Source: Ailurus styani
Lineage: Eukaryota; Chordata; Mammalia; Carnivora; Ailuridae
Assembly (NCBI GenBank): GCA_002007465.1
Contig: LNAC01000746.1
Span: 679,704 to 743,703, forward strand
DNA: 64,000 nt
Reading direction: 5' to 3'
Under the pieces are notes generated by a model. It did no database searches. It was given only the letters and a program-made list of their open reading frames with translations, and was not told the origin of the DNA. Made by a program: the position numbers and the translations under genes. Within the stretch, counting starts at the first letter, position 1, and each line of letters begins with the position of its first letter. Shown here piece by piece: positions 10,870-22,392 of the stretch.

Positions 10870-11035
10870 AGACAAGAGGATGGGCTCGATGGTCAGACAG
10901 ACCAGACTTTGAAGCTGGGCTCTGCCAATTAGAAACCGTGGGGCGCCAGGCAAGTTTGTCTCTCTGAGCCTCACTCTTCTTAGCTACTGCACACAGATAA
11001 TGATATTGTTTTAGGACTTTTGCAGGGCACTTCTT
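10870..11035 (+). repeat. MIR element
   Basis: 'gctgggctctgccaattaga' then 'gtctctctgagcctcactct' and 'cagataatgatattgtttta' follows the MIR layout. Confidence 0.6.
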
Positions 11036-11424
11036 GCCTTTAGGAAATGGTCTATTTTATAAGTGTGAGCTCTTTTAGCTGCTCCATGAATGCACTCTTA
11101 AAGTCCCATGTCAGAATCTTCTCCATTCCTGGCCCTAGGAAATGTCAGGATTGGGAAATAAGAAACAGTAGAGCTGTCTAAAGGTGAACAGACAGGAGAC
11201 TGGAAGGCACACCATCCACTTTGCCCCAGCAGGGTGGTTAGCAGGTGTGTTTTGCTTACTATGAATGGAAACAACCAGAGTGATGAAGTTCACTCTTGGA
11301 ATCTTGAGTGCCTTCCCTTCGGTGTGCAGCTCACAGTGTGGCTGTGAGTGTTTCACGGAGATGGGAACTGAAGAAAGTGACACGTGCCCAAGTTGGCTGG
11401 GTGGTCGTGGTAGCATCAAATCAG

Positions 11425-11560
11425 ACAGGCAGGACTAGGCTTCTGATTCTATTCCTGCCACGTGCTGGTGGTGAGTGGGACCTGTCCCTAACCGGCTCTG
11501 TCTCAGTCTCCGTTTCCTCATCTCTAACTTGGGAAGACTGGCACTTGCCTTCCAGGCTCC
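11425..11560 (+). repeat. MIR element
   Basis: 'ctgattctattcctgccacg' followed by 'gtctcagtctccgtttcctc' and 'atctctaacttgggaag' matches the MIR core in plus orientation. Confidence 0.55.
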
Positions 11561-11901
11561 AGGGTGGGTGAGCTGCATCTGGTGTGTGGCTCGAGGGGCT
11601 ACAGGGCTGAGAGCCAGACACAGGTTACGGCAGGTGTCCTTGGTTCCAACCTGTCAGGCTCCCTTCGAAGGACTGGGTAACAGCAGTGATGGGGAAGAGA
11701 GGAACAGTGTCTGAGCTTTCCTCCAGGAAAGGCAGCCTCTAAGTTCTAGGCATCGGGAGAGCTGGTCTGATTCCTGAGCTGCTAAACGGTGTTAGTGATT
11801 TCAAGCCTAAGGAGACCACATCCAGCCCCGTACCTGCGTACCCTGCCCGGAGTCCCTTCTTCACACACATCTTGGTTTCACTGTGTGCTTGTTGTCTCCA
11901 G

Positions 11902-11975
11902 CTCTGGACGAATACTGCAGACAGCCTGGAGCTCTCCCTCTTTTCCCACCTTGCGGAAATCCTTCGATCACCAAG
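11902..11975 (+). CDS. WDFY4: WDFY4 exon 3 of window
   Basis: Small 74-nt exon. Acceptor cttgttgtctccag|CTC and donor AAG|gtaggc. It encodes LWTNTADSLELSLFSHLAEI then LRSP and two bases of an Arg codon (phase 2). It is too short to stand out on length. It is supported by clean splice sites, by the matching phase of the next exon and by recall of a similar WDFY4 segment. Confidence 0.83.
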
Positions 11976-14249
11976 GTAGGCCTGGTTTTGGCAGGGTGGG
12001 GGCTAGAACTAATGGCTTCATGCCAAGAAGGAGAAATGAGGGGGCAGGACAGGCTAATGGCTCAGCAGCTGTGGCCTTCTCCCATTTCCAGAGCACTGAG
12101 TTCCCTGGGGTGGGAGTGGGGCAGCACGTCTGTCTCAGACCATGTCAGCTGCTGTAACAAAATATGATAGACGGGATGGCGTGTAAACAACAGAAATTGA
12201 TTTCTCACTGTTCTAGGGGCTGGAAAGCTAGCATCAAGTCTCTGGCAGATTTCGTGTCTGGTGAGGGTCCTGCTTCCTGGTTAAGAGCAGTCTTTTCACT
12301 ATAATGTCACCTGGTGGGAGGGACAAGGGAGCTCACTGGCGTCTCTTAAAAAGGCACTAATCCCACACGAGGGCCCCCTTCTCATGACCTGTTTGCCTCC
12401 CAAAGACCATACCTCCAAATACTATCGCATCAATGGTTAGGTTCTAACATATGAATTTTGGGGGGATGCAGACATTGAGTCAGTCCTTCCCGGTGGCTCA
12501 CGTATGTGAGGCGAGTCTCTCCCCTGGTGCACTGGGGCTCCAGGAGAGGACTCTCTGGCTCTGCAACTAGCACCCTCTCAGGGGCTCAGCAAATGAAAAC
12601 ACTTCTCTGCATCCCATGTGCCTCCCAACTCACTTTACCTCTAAGTGACTTCTCTGGGTCACTTTTTAAATCATTCAGGGCTCTTTTGGTTGCATGTAGT
12701 AGAAATACAACTCAAACCAACTTAAGGAAGGAAGGAAGGGAAGAAAAAAAGGGAGAAGGGACGGCCAAAGGAAGGTTGAGAAAGGGGATTTTATTGGCTC
12801 ATAGGTTGGAATGGGGCAGCTCTTCACGTGGGGCTGGGTGGCACTCACACTGCTTCTTCTGAGACCTGTCACCCTTCTTGTTCACGCTTTCTTCCGTGCT
12901 AGCATCATGCGGGCAGACGGCAAGATGGCCTCCACATAGCTCCTCAGAGCATATCCTCGGCCCACAGAGGCAGCACGGAGGGCTTCTTTTTTCCTCCTTA
13001 GTCTCAGCAATAGGATGGGGTCTCAACAGGCTATCTTGGGTCATGTGGCCTGGCTGGAGCATGATTTCACCTCTGGAAAGGAAGGGGGGGGTGGAGTTAG
13101 AATGTGGTAGGTCCCAAAAGAAAACCAGGGACCGGGATCAGAATAAGGGAGAAGGGAGGCAGGAAAGCCACCCTAGCAACCCAGCTCCTTCCTTACCTGT
13201 CAGGCTGGTCACCCCCACATCTACCTGCCTCCTCACGGAGGGCTGTTTCAGCTTATCATTAGCACCTCAATGTTTTGAATAGATTCGTGAGCATCTGTTC
13301 ATTCAGCCACTCACTGGACATCTATTATAAACCTATTCCATTTCATACCCAGTTCTTAGTGCTGAAGTTCAAGAAGAACAGGGCAGTCCTGTGTAGAAGG
13401 AATACAGACAAACAGGCTGCTTAGTGCTGGGTTAAGAAAGAGCACAAAACACAGCAGGAGCTTATAGGTGGAGGAGCGCACATCTTCCCTGTTAGGCTGA
13501 TGAATACAAACCGCACACATAAGCGGCCTGGTTCTGCCTCTGTGTGTATCAGGGATGTGGAGCTTGGCAGAATTCATCCTATTAGTCTTGAAAAGACAGC
13601 TCAAAAAGGAGCCATCCACCCCAATTCACCCTCCTTTATCTTTCTTTTTTCCCTTCCCACTTTCTTTCTTTACTTGTTTCTAAAAGATGGACATTAATCC
13701 TGGGAGATGTTTTCTTTGGGGGAGTAGAATTTACTGGAAATTGAATTTGTGATTATCCTAAGAAGGAGGACGCAGATGCTTGAATTCTGTCTTTTTCCCC
13801 TTTGACTCTCAGTGGCGTGCTCATCCACTTTGTGGTTTGGGGCAAGCAGGAAGAGCACACACCCAGACAGACTCGCCAAGAGGCCCGCGCTCCTGGCTGT
13901 TGGGAAGTGCTCCGCGGTCACACTCGAGTCTGCTGTCTTTGTTCTTAGTTTTCTGAGACCAGCATTAGTTTTCCCCAAGGCTTAGAATTTAAAAGTCAAT
14001 AACTCGGGGTTGTCTTTGAAGGCAGTTTCCGGGGGTGGAAGGGCACAGGAGGCTCATCCCTGAGCAGCTCTGGCACTTGGCAGACACATATTCAATGGGT
14101 GTCTGACAGCATTTTGAAGAGTTGCCAAGAGAGCATTGGAGTCAGAGGGCCACGGAGCAAGCCCAGCCTGGGAAACCTTTTTAGCAGAAACACAGCAAAT
14201 TTGGTTCATTCCAGTAAAAGCTTTTACTGCCTCTCTCCTGGGCTCACAG
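11976..14249 (+). other. intron 3 of window
   Basis: Contains a MaLR LTR relic (about 12140-12486) and then a probable old interspersed repeat at about 12670-13075 ('tcttttggttgcatgtagta', 'attttattggctcataggtt') that I cannot name. The rest, 13080-14249, shows no gene. Confidence 0.65.
12140..12486 (-). mobile_element. ERVL-MaLR LTR (MLT1/MST type)
   Basis: Same blocks as the copy at 2955, in the same orientation: 'gctgctgtaacaaaatatga', 'aacaacagaaattgatttct', 'aaggcactaatcccacacga' and 'taacatatgaattttggggg'. Solo LTR relic without internal sequence. Confidence 0.78.
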
Positions 14250-14411
14250 GGAAGGACCCCGGAATGCTGAAGTTGCTCACCAGGCACAGCTTATACCCAA
14301 GCTCGTCTTCCTCTTCAATGAGCCGGGCCTCACCTTCTCCAAGATCCCCACCATCATTGCCATCCTGGGCTGTCAGCTGAGGGGCCACTTCAGCATCCAG
14401 GACTTGCTCAG
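14250..14411 (+). CDS. WDFY4: WDFY4 exon 4 of window
   Basis: Acceptor ctctcctgggctcacag|G and donor CAG|gtactg. The first base completes the Arg codon opened in exon 3. It then encodes EGPRNAEVAHQAQLIPKLVF through AILGCQLRGHFSIQDLL and two bases of Arg. Length 162 nt, phase 2 in and out. The LVFLFNEPGLTFSKIPTIIA stretch reads as a hydrophobic helix pair. Confidence 0.88.
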
Positions 14412-15010
14412 GTACTGTGCCAGGCTTCCCAGGGGGATGGGAAGAGGCTTGGGACTATTTCACAAGGAAATATAGGCCCCAGTTCTTTCCTGACCACACT
14501 CAGCCCAGCAACATTACACTTCAATGTAGTGGCAGATTCCATTTCCTTAGAACCTTCTAGAGGTTCTGTTCAGGGCAGAGAGTTGAGAAAAGGGGCGGGT
14601 GTGCTAGACTCCCAGCAGGGCTCACTGCTCCCTGGTGCTCAGACACACTTATTACGCCAACAATTCGAGAATTTCCATGAGCACAGTCATCTTCATCAGC
14701 CATTGACCCAACAGGTCTGCTTTTTGCAGACTTCTCAAAGGACAGTCCCAGCTGGAATGGTATTTAGCCTTTCCCATCCTCGTCGCTATCTGTTCTGTTG
14801 ATCTGGCAGAGCCAGAGCTAACTGCTCTGATAAATCCGGGCAGATTTTAGAAGTCTCTGGAAATACTGCATTGATCACAGAATAACAGGATTCACCTCAA
14901 GCCCTCCCTTGAAACTGATTTGGGTGGGTTTGTGTACAAAACCTTTATATGTGTTGAGCAAACATGGGTTGAGGCCACCATTGAAAGTATCCTTCTCTCT
15001 CTGCATTAAG
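14412..15010 (+). other. intron 4 of window
   Basis: A 599-bp intron with no repeat or gene that I can identify. Confidence 0.75.
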
Positions 15011-15102
15011 AATCGGGCTGTTTGTTGTGTACACCCTCAAGCCTTCTTCGGCGAACGAGAAGCAGATCTGCATGGATGGGGGCCTGGACTCCTCAGTGCC
15101 TG
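15011..15102 (+). CDS. WDFY4: WDFY4 exon 5 of window
   Basis: Acceptor tctctctgcattaag|A and donor CTG|gtgaga. The first base completes Arg. It encodes IGLFVVYTLKPSSANEKQIC then MDGGLDSSVP, with one base left over (phase 1). The acceptor is preceded by a clear pyrimidine tract, ccttctctctctg. Confidence 0.87.
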
Positions 15103-15319
15103 GTGAGAAGACCTTTCTCAGACACCAGTCTGAAGGCAGCAGGATGAGCCTTATGGCACCCTCGAGAACCACCTGTCCTGAGGCCATTTTGTGGAGGGAA
15201 GGGCTGAGGCAAAGGAAGGGGAAGGTACCCACAACTGAGCAGTTGTTCCCAAGTAATGCCTTGTGAGGCCATAGATTTTATGAGTAGGATTGCAATCACA
15301 TCAAATTGTATATTCTTCC

Positions 15320-15760
15320 TTCACAACCTGGAAAGGTTTCCAAGACCTCCAGGATAAAACTCAGTTCGCTATAGACCAACAGGTAGAATCCTTCATGATC
15401 CAGTTCCTGCCTGCCTTCTTGCTTGAATCTCTCCTACCCTTGTTCCCCTGATGAGCCCCAACTTGAGCACTCTGAAGCCCCTGCACATCCTAGTGTGTGA
15501 TGATCTGCCTTCCACCCATGCTTTGTGTGTGCTATTCCCTTGGCAGAAATGCCTCCCCTGGTCACCCTACTCTCTGCTTCACCCACTGGAGGCAGAAATG
15601 CCTCCCTGGCCCCACCAAGCCAGTTAAGTCACCTCCTCTGCTTCTGAAACCCTTGGGCTTACTCTAATACACACAAGTTTGTGATTTGTTTCTTTGAGTT
15701 TCTCTCCTGCCAACCAGGTGCAGAACAAGAGCTATGTTTCTTCTTCTAGGGCAGGTGTGA
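15320..15760 (+). repeat. L2 LINE 3' relic
   Basis: Contains L2-like blocks: 'catgatccagttcctgcctg', 'tgtgctattcccttggcaga', 'aagtcacctcctctgcttct', and a 'gtttgtgatttgtttctttg' end. Confidence 0.6.
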
Positions 15761-16039
15761 AGGGAAAAATCACTGACCACTTTGTCCTGGGCCTTCCAGA
15801 TCTGTGCTGTCCAAGATGGGAGCCTCTAGCCATATGTGGCCACTTAAATTTAAATTTTAATTGATAGATGTTAAATACGATTAGAAGTTCAATTCCTCAG
15901 TCACCCTATTGATATTCCAAGTAGTCACTAATCACATGAGGCTAGTGGTTAACTGTATCAGACAGGGGAGATATAAAACATTCTTTTTTTTTTTGCAAAA
16001 AGATTCTATTGGACAGTGTTACTCAATCTAGAAAAATCT

Positions 16040-16165
16040 CTTATCCTGAGGTCAAACCTGAATAGTAGGAATTACTATTCCCATTTTGCAGATGAGGAAA
16101 CGGAGGCTCAGAGAGATTAAGACCTTTGGGGACAGAATCCAAGTAGAGAGAAACCTGACCCCACT
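16040..16165 (-). repeat. MIR element
   Basis: 'attactattcccattttgca' then 'gatgaggaaacggaggctca' and 'gagagattaagacc' is the classic reverse-oriented MIR core. Confidence 0.75.
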
Positions 16166-16800
16166 TCTCCAAGCTGCCTCATCAGTCCTTTTTCTGCAGC
16201 ATGGTTTGTGTGCCCTGAATTGGTTGCAAAATAGCTGGCTAACCAAGGGAGTGAATGAATGAATGGATAATGGGACAAAAGTAAGCTTATTTAGTCACCC
16301 CTCCTTCCTTTATGAACTTCATTCTGGACTCTGCAATTCAAGCTCTGTTTTCAGTGTGACATCGGCATGCCGAAGGCCTAGCCTGGAAGCGCATTGAGAA
16401 GAGGAATTGAGATTGAGTACTAAAAACCTCCACCACTCTGTTCCTAGTGCCTCCCATAATGGTCGGCATGTAGTAGCTGGTCAAGAGGTGTTGCAGCCTA
16501 TGATTATGGAAGAAAACATCCTTATACTAGAAGATAAATTTGACCTTATTTTTAGGATTTTGAGGGGGTTATGGGAAGCATCAAAAATATCTCCAGTTAA
16601 AGGGAACTTTAGAAACATTTCCTGAAATTCTTTTTAAGCATTGTATGGAAGTCTAGACTCAAATGCCAAAATTTCGAGTCCCATCCATGGCTAAATTCCT
16701 GAGTGAACTAAGCATTTGGTGAATACGGTTGCTTACTGCAGCAAATATTATGTCTCTTTACATCCGTTTTCTCTCAAATCTGAATTTCCTTTTTTTGTAG

Positions 16801-16900
16801 CTGGAAGCCAAACATCTGGAAAGACAATCTGGCTTAGAAACCAGTTGCTGGAGATGCTGTTCAGCGTAATATCTTCCTCCCAACTTCATCTGTCCTCTGA
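16801..16900 (+). CDS. WDFY4: WDFY4 exon 6 of window
   Basis: Acceptor tttcctttttttgtag|CT and near-ideal donor TGA|gtaagt. The first two bases complete Ala, then GSQTSGKTIWLRNQLLEMLF and SVISSSQLHLSS, with GA left over (phase 2). The motif GSQTSGKT is only loosely P-loop-like. I do not read it as a nucleotide-binding site. Confidence 0.86.
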
Positions 16901-17739
16901 GTAAGTAGCTCCAGGAAGAGCGATTTGGCATGAGGTTGCCTCATACAGGGTGCAGTATTAAAACCTTTTCTTAATGAAAAGTTTAGCATCTCTGAGTTGC
17001 TTTTCTGCAGTGTGTTTCCTGCACCAGTCAGAAAGAAAATTATATTCTCTCCACCCAATAAAGCAGACCTTGCCCTGAGATATTCTGATGCAAATGTGCA
17101 ATGGGCATGAGTAACTCAGAACAGATTTGGTATAATTACAATAAGCTCCTTTTGTCACCATTGCTATAGTGTAATTGTTATTGTTTTGGCAGTTGTGACA
17201 ATTACTGATTTTGATGTCCTGTACTTGGCAGACAATAGAATGGAGAAATGGTTAGTCTAAATAACATCTATCAAGGAAAAGGCTTGCCAAATTATTCTGC
17301 TATTTACTGTCAGATTTTTAGTTATTTCTCCAAGTTGGAAAAAGAAGTGTCTGCCTTCAATTAACTTTCAAAACAATGTGTAACCATAAAATTCCATCAA
17401 CTCTTTCCCCCTGACTGCCTGCTCTATGCTCAACTCCGGAGTCATTCGTCAACAACTATTTGTTGAGCACCTACTGTGTGCCAGACACTGCTCCTCACTC
17501 TGAGAATGCAGTGCTGAGGAAGTCAGTCCAGATCCTTGCTTCTGCTGAGTTGACATTTTTTTTTGTGTATGTGTGTTTGGGGGACAGAGGAATGGGGTAG
17601 GGAGTCACCCTTCAGTAAAATAGTCTTGCAAGTAGTGCTTAAAAAGTCTGCATTCCTAGAATCTAAGCATGGTAGAACTAGAAATTGCCCTGGAGATGGG
17701 TTAGTCTCACTCTTTCCTTTATCATCTTTTTGAATGAGA

Positions 17740-17950
17740 ATATAGTGTAGTGCTTAAGCACTGGGGCTCTGATCTCTAGACCTCCTAGGTTCAAAGCCCT
17801 GCTCTGCTTCCAGAGACCTTGGGGAAGTTAGTTAAGCTTTCTCTGTCTCCTTTTGCTCATCTATCTGAGGATAAAATTAGTACCTGCTAAAGATGAAAGT
17901 TAATATGTGGCTAGCCCTAAGCACAGTGTCTGGAATACTATAAATACTCC
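17740..17950 (+). repeat. MIR element, nearly complete
   Basis: 'atagtgtagtgcttaagcac' at the 5' end, then 'cctaggttcaaagccctgct', and 'aagcacagtgtctggaatac' near the 3' end: full-length MIR order. Confidence 0.75.
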
Positions 17951-17963
17951 ATAAGCTAACTGC

Positions 17964-18153
17964 AGTCATCATCATCACCTCACCATCATTATCATCACCA
18001 TCATCATCGCCACCATCACCACCACCATCCTCACCACCACCACCATCCTCACCACCACCACCATCATCATCACCACCTTCACCATCATTACCATTATCAC
18101 CACCACCATCATCACCACTACCACCATCATCATCACCACCATCATCAACATCA
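17964..18153. repeat. (CAT/CAC)n compound trinucleotide microsatellite
   Basis: About 190 bases of mixed ATC, ACC and CCT triplets on the + strand. A methionine/valine-rich open frame on the minus strand is only the repeat read in triplets. Confidence 0.93.
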
Positions 18154-18960
18154 AGAAGAATGACCAGAGCTCATCAAGAGCCCTGCCAAAGTCACCCACT
18201 TATTCAAAAGAGGCAGAGATAGAAGAGAGGACAATTTCTTGGCTCCTAGTCCAGTGGCCATAACCTCACCCCTAGTCTGGCAACTGGCACCGAGAACATT
18301 ACCCAGCAAAGGTGGACCCTTCTGTGGTTCCCAGGAGGCAGAGTCCTTCCCTGAGCCATTACCCCTGAGGTTTGGTTGCCCAGCTCCTATCCTCCAGTCC
18401 CTTCTAGCAAGTTTGTATTCTCCAAACTCATCATTTTAAAATTCATTTTTGAAAGTGACTTTTAAACATGTATTTTGCCTAAACTGATAAAGATGCATAT
18501 TGAACTATTGATGAATATTGAACTATTCCATTGAGATTAATTTTGACCTGTGTATTTGACAAGGGGGTTAACCAACCCTTATGTGTTTTATGTGACTGTA
18601 TTGATGTAATTAGATGGGTGGCCAGTCAGACTCTGTAAGTGTGAATACTAGCAGGGTAGGGCTATCGAGGGGCCTGCACATTTGCACATTTGTTGGTACA
18701 GTTTCCAATTGCATTGAAACGCTTTAGCCAACTTACACTTCAGCCATTAATAAACATATTCAGCCTTAACAGCAACCTTGCCAGCATTTTATTTTACCAT
18801 TCTTTAAAAATATAACATGTACTTCATTAAATAATATCAAGATTAACCTTAATTTGCCTCTTCTAGGTGGCAAGTGAGGCCAGACATTATTTGTATTTTC
18901 TGGATGTGTTCTTTGCTCGCAAACCAAGAGAGAATTTATTGCATTTATTGACCCCTGCAG

Positions 18961-19166
18961 GACAAAGGAAGAGGTGTTTCTGAATCTGGGGCCTGACTGG
19001 TTCCTGCTCCTTGTGCAGGGCCACATGCATCCCAGCACCACCGTGCTGGGGTTGAAACTCCTGCTGCACTTTTTGGCAAGCCCCTCCCTCCGCGGGCGAT
19101 TTAAAGATGGCCTGTGTGCGGGATCCTGGGTGGAGCGCAGCTCAGAGGGTGTGGACATTGTGATAG
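18961..19166 (+). CDS. WDFY4: WDFY4 exon 7 of window
   Basis: Acceptor tttattgacccctgcag|G and donor TAG|gtgagt. The first base completes Glu. The exon then encodes TKEEVFLNLGPDWFLLLVQG through the AGSWVERSSEGVDIVI segment, with one base over; 206 nt. LGPDWFLLLVQGHMHPSTTV followed by LGLKLLLHFLASPSLRGRF is among the most recognisable WDFY4/WDFY3-like stretches. Reading from the next upstream AG (ctag at 18867) hits a stop in the required frame, which favours 18961. Confidence 0.88.
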
Positions 19167-19987
19167 GTGAGTGTGTGGCCTTCTCCGGGAGGTGGGATGC
19201 CACCTCATTCTGGGCTTCTAGTGAGGACCTGCCAGCCTCCTTCCTGCTTGGGGCCTTCACAGCTCTTATGGTAGGATCACCTTGACCCCGACCCCAATCA
19301 GCCCCAGTCCCGGCCTACTTCCTGGTTAGGATCCTCTTTTGTCCTCACTGCTTTCCAGACGCCGGAGGCTTCCTTCCATTCCTCAAAAGTTCCTTAGCTC
19401 TTTTCCTCTTTCTGAGATGTTTTCCCCAACCCACAACACCAGGAAGGCTCTACTGGCTGGCGTGAGTTCATTTTCTGGTCTCAGTTCAAATGCCACTTCC
19501 TCCAGAAGAGGAGGGTCCCACCTGAATTAGGCCACCTCTGTTATATTCTTTGCCCCTATTACTTTTCTTTATTGTGCTTGTCACAATTCACAAGCATATA
19601 TTTATTTGGGTATTTAATTTCTTAATGTCCCTCCCTCCCACTACATTCTAAGTACTTAGTGAGGGTTTGGGGTTCTGTATATTTTGTTGAAATGCTATGT
19701 CCCTATTGGTTAGTACAGTTGCCCTACTGCCCCTCAGGTGGGAGGCACTAAGTAAGTAGTTTTGAACAAATGAATGAAGGAATGAATGAGTATGTCAGGA
19801 ATAGGAAAAGGAACTCTTGTAGAATGCTTTCTTATACCCCTGTATGTATGACATATACTTCTATCTGGCATTTCTATGCGATGGGTAGGTGGCAGGGAAT
19901 TCCTTTGTGTGCCCAATCTCCACCTTGACCAGAAGCAATAGCAGTTGTTCTCAATTAGATTTTGTGCCCCTTCCACCTGATCAACAG
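19167..19987 (+). other. intron 7 of window
   Basis: An 821-bp intron, mostly an L2 relic from about 19370 to 19790, with nothing else recognised. Confidence 0.7.
19370..19790 (+). repeat. L2 LINE 3' relic
   Basis: 'tctcagttcaaatgccactt' then 'cctccagaagaggagggtcc' and the 3'-terminal 'ttgaacaaatgaatgaagga' motif define an L2 3' end in plus orientation. Confidence 0.75.
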
Positions 19988-20157
19988 ATAACCTGAAGAG
20001 CCAGCCCCCTACACCTGACCAGAACCCCTGCACACTTCCCGGGTTCCGCGTCCTGAAGGACTTTCTGGGCCACCATGTGCATATTCCGGAAATCTACCTC
20101 ATTGTGTCCAGCTTCTTCCTGCAGACGCCACTTACAGAGCTGACGGATGGGCCCAAA
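19988..20157 (+). CDS. WDFY4: WDFY4 exon 8 of window
   Basis: Acceptor tccacctgatcaacag|AT and donor AAA|gtaggt. Two bases complete Asp, then NLKSQPPTPDQNPCTLPGFR through VSSFFLQTPLTELTDGPK, ending in phase 0; 170 nt. GFRVLKDFLGHHVHIPEIYL followed by IVSSFFLQTPLTEL resembles the helical repeat conserved between WDFY3 and WDFY4. Confidence 0.9.
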
Positions 20158-20989
20158 GTAGGTTCCTGGAATGCCCCCGGGATGGAGTGACACACCTGGT
20201 TTTCTGATCCCACGTGACGAAGGCAGCTCCCTAAGATTCTCTACCCCGACCTCCATCCACTTCCTCCAACTCATGTTGTGTTTGACCTACTTCCTTCCCT
20301 CACACTGCTACCCCCTTGGTTAGCTCTTCATATCCCCTGAGCTCCTGGGTTTCTGCCTCCCATCCTCCCTGCCAGCAGGTCCGTGTTTTAAGTCTTTCTC
20401 CTTCTGGGCATGGCTAGAGAAGTCAGGATGATGGGAATGACACAGGAGGCGAATTGTTGCCACCACAGAATTAGAGCCTCAGTTTATGCCTTCTGAAAGC
20501 ATGTCTCTTCACCTTAGCTGCACCCCTCAGTTCCCCTACATTTTAGTGTAAACTGTATATGCTCTCAACTCTTCAGCTCCAAAGCTGCCCTTTGTTCAGA
20601 CAACTTACCTCAAAGTGGGAATGGAGGACCCCAGGGAGAGCATTGCCTTGGCACCCCACTCTTCACCACCTATTTATGCCATGAGCCTCTTCATCACCCT
20701 CTCTCTATTGTCACTGGCAAAGGGTAGCTCTTCTAGGCTGACGGATCCCTTCCACTCCTTTCCTGAGTCACCTCAGGGGGTGGCCCTTATTTCTCCTGTA
20801 TTTTCAGCACCTCCTTTTCTATAGACTCTTTCCTTATAGACCATAAATACGGTGAACTGTGTCCCACCTGAAACCAGGAGCTGCCCCCTTGACTCACATT
20901 CTTGACCAACTGCTGTCTTACTTATCATCCTCCTGTCCTTCTTTAGCCAAATTTCTCCAAAGAGGAGCCTACACTCACTAAGTATAGCT

Positions 20990-21470
20990 TCTTACCATAC
21001 AGTCACTCACTCATTCATTTGCACCACATCCAAGGCCTCATGAGCTCCCCTGATGGATGGGGTTCAGACTCCACAGTCAGCATCAAGTCACCTTTGTGAT
21101 TGGGTGCCTGACTTGTCTCTCCAACCCAGTTTGTGTGCTTGCCTGCACTTTGTGCTGTGAACCTCCTTAGTCACCTCCCAATAAGACCAGCTGCTTTGTG
21201 CTTGCCTCCCCTGTGCCTTTAATGAGCTCTTACTCCCATGTCACCTGCCTGGTGAGGGGGTCGTCCCTCAGTACTCAGCCAGATTCCACCTCCTGCTTAG
21301 ATCCTGAGACAGGGGGACTCATTCCCTCCTGTGTGCCTTAGCACACCTTCCCCTTATATGGCACTGACACAATTATGGAATGTCCTCTCTCCTTAGCCAC
21401 TGAGCTCCTCAAGAACAGACCCCACTTCTCACTTACCTTCCTGGGCACCTGAAAAATAGCAGATTCAGAA
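20990..21470 (+). repeat. L2 LINE 3' relic
   Basis: 'tcccatgtcacctgcctggt', 'attccacctcctgcttagat' and the terminal 'gagctcctcaagaacagacc' block are L2-like. Boundaries are approximate. Confidence 0.55.
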
Positions 21471-21769
21471 GATTGTTTCTCAGTCTCAATGGAGTTGAGT
21501 TAAACTGCACTGAATTGAAAGTGGGAGAGGGGCATGGCTCTGTAAATAGGAGGCTAGAAAATTTACCTCTCTTGCACATCCTTCTATTTGACCTATCTAA
21601 ATCTTGATAAATGCTAATAGTATTAGAGCTCACACTTCAAAATAAAGTTCTTAATATGCTATGCTAAGTTCAGTGAAGCCTTGTATTTCTATTTCTCCAA
21701 GAATGTATTGTAGGGAACAAACATCTGCTGAATGTCAGGGCCCGTGATAGATGTTTTACCTATTTTATT

Positions 21770-21890
21770 TCACTTGATATTTATAACTATCCCATGGGGG
21801 TAGAGAATGTAATTTTCATTTTATAGAGAAGGAAACTGAGTTGCCAAGAGGCTGAATAGCTTGCATAAGCCCAGCTTTTAAGAGGCAAAG
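21770..21890 (-). repeat. MIR element
   Basis: 'cattttatagagaaggaaac' then 'tgagttgccaagaggctgaa' and 'tagcttgcataagcccagc' is a reverse MIR core. Confidence 0.65.
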
Positions 21891-22266
21891 TCAGATCGCC
21901 CTGCTGGTCAACCCCCATGTTCTCTCTGCTACACTCAGCACTTTCCCCAAAGCCTTTGAATTCTTCATAGGTCCTCTGTAATCTCACTTACAAAATTCAT
22001 TAAAGTTGATCGGGATCTCAAACTGAATGAAAGAGCTAAAGCTAAGAGCGAATTGCTGGTGGGTCTGCAGCATCTTCTTAGAGGTGTGTGTTTCCCTTAT
22101 GCACCACTGAGTGGGCTGAAGTTCTCCTCATGGGCCAGCCACCTGGGCTGCTACTGTGCCATTTTGCCTTTCCCACTCAGTCCCCCTGGGAAACACGATG
22201 TGCTGGCTGGAAAGCCCCTTGATGTGCCTCTGTACACCTCTCTACAGCCCTTGCCCCCTCTTTCAG

Positions 22267-22392
22267 GGTAGCCTGGATGCCATGCTCCAGTGGCTCCTGC
22301 AGAAGCATCACAATGAAGAAGTCCTCCGGGCTGGGCTGTGCACTGAAGGTGCCCTGCTGCTCCTGGAAATGCTGAAAGCCACCATGAGCCAG
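22267..22392 (+). CDS. WDFY4: WDFY4 exon 9 of window
   Basis: Acceptor ccccctctttcag|GGT and donor CAG|gtgaga. 42 codons, phase 0: GSLDAMLQWLLQKHHNEEVL through LLLLEMLKATMSQ. A leucine-rich helical pair with no stop. It joins in frame to the exon at 25326. Confidence 0.89.

Larger units (their letters stand above)
6032..11901 (+). other. intron 2 of window
   Basis: Holds MIR pieces, a diverged L1 ORF2 relic at about 8050-8400, a SINE (9000-9202) and a purine-rich minisatellite (about 9440-9990). The stretches 6340-8040 (AT-rich from about 6980), 9220-9440 and 9990-10870 show no gene I can support. Confidence 0.7.
15103..16800 (+). other. intron 5 of window
   Basis: Holds an L2 3' relic (about 15320-15760) and a reverse MIR (about 16040-16165). 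The stretches 15103-15320, 15770-16040 and 16170-16800 show no gene. Confidence 0.7.
16901..18960 (+). other. intron 6 of window
   Basis: Holds an L2-like 'ttgagcacctactgtgtgcc' fragment near 17460, a MIR and a CAT/CAC microsatellite. The stretches 16901-17440 and 18155-18960 show no gene. Confidence 0.7.
20158..22266 (+). other. intron 8 of window
   Basis: Dominated by L2-like pyrimidine-rich text (about 20990-21470, possibly starting earlier) and a reverse MIR at about 21770-21890. No exon seen. Confidence 0.7.

Noticed and set aside
16801..16830. GSQTSGKT as a P-loop
   Set aside because: It lies in a solenoid region and does not have the full GxxxxGK[ST] spacing with a preceding strand and following helix of an NTPase. 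WDFY-family proteins are not known ATPases in this region.
17975..18199. Methionine/valine-rich open frame, minus strand
   Set aside because: It is the CAT/CAC microsatellite translated.
18868..18960. Extending exon 7 upstream to the AG at 18867
   Set aside because: The frame required by exon 6 meets a stop codon in this extension; the acceptor at 18960 fits phase and pyrimidine tract.
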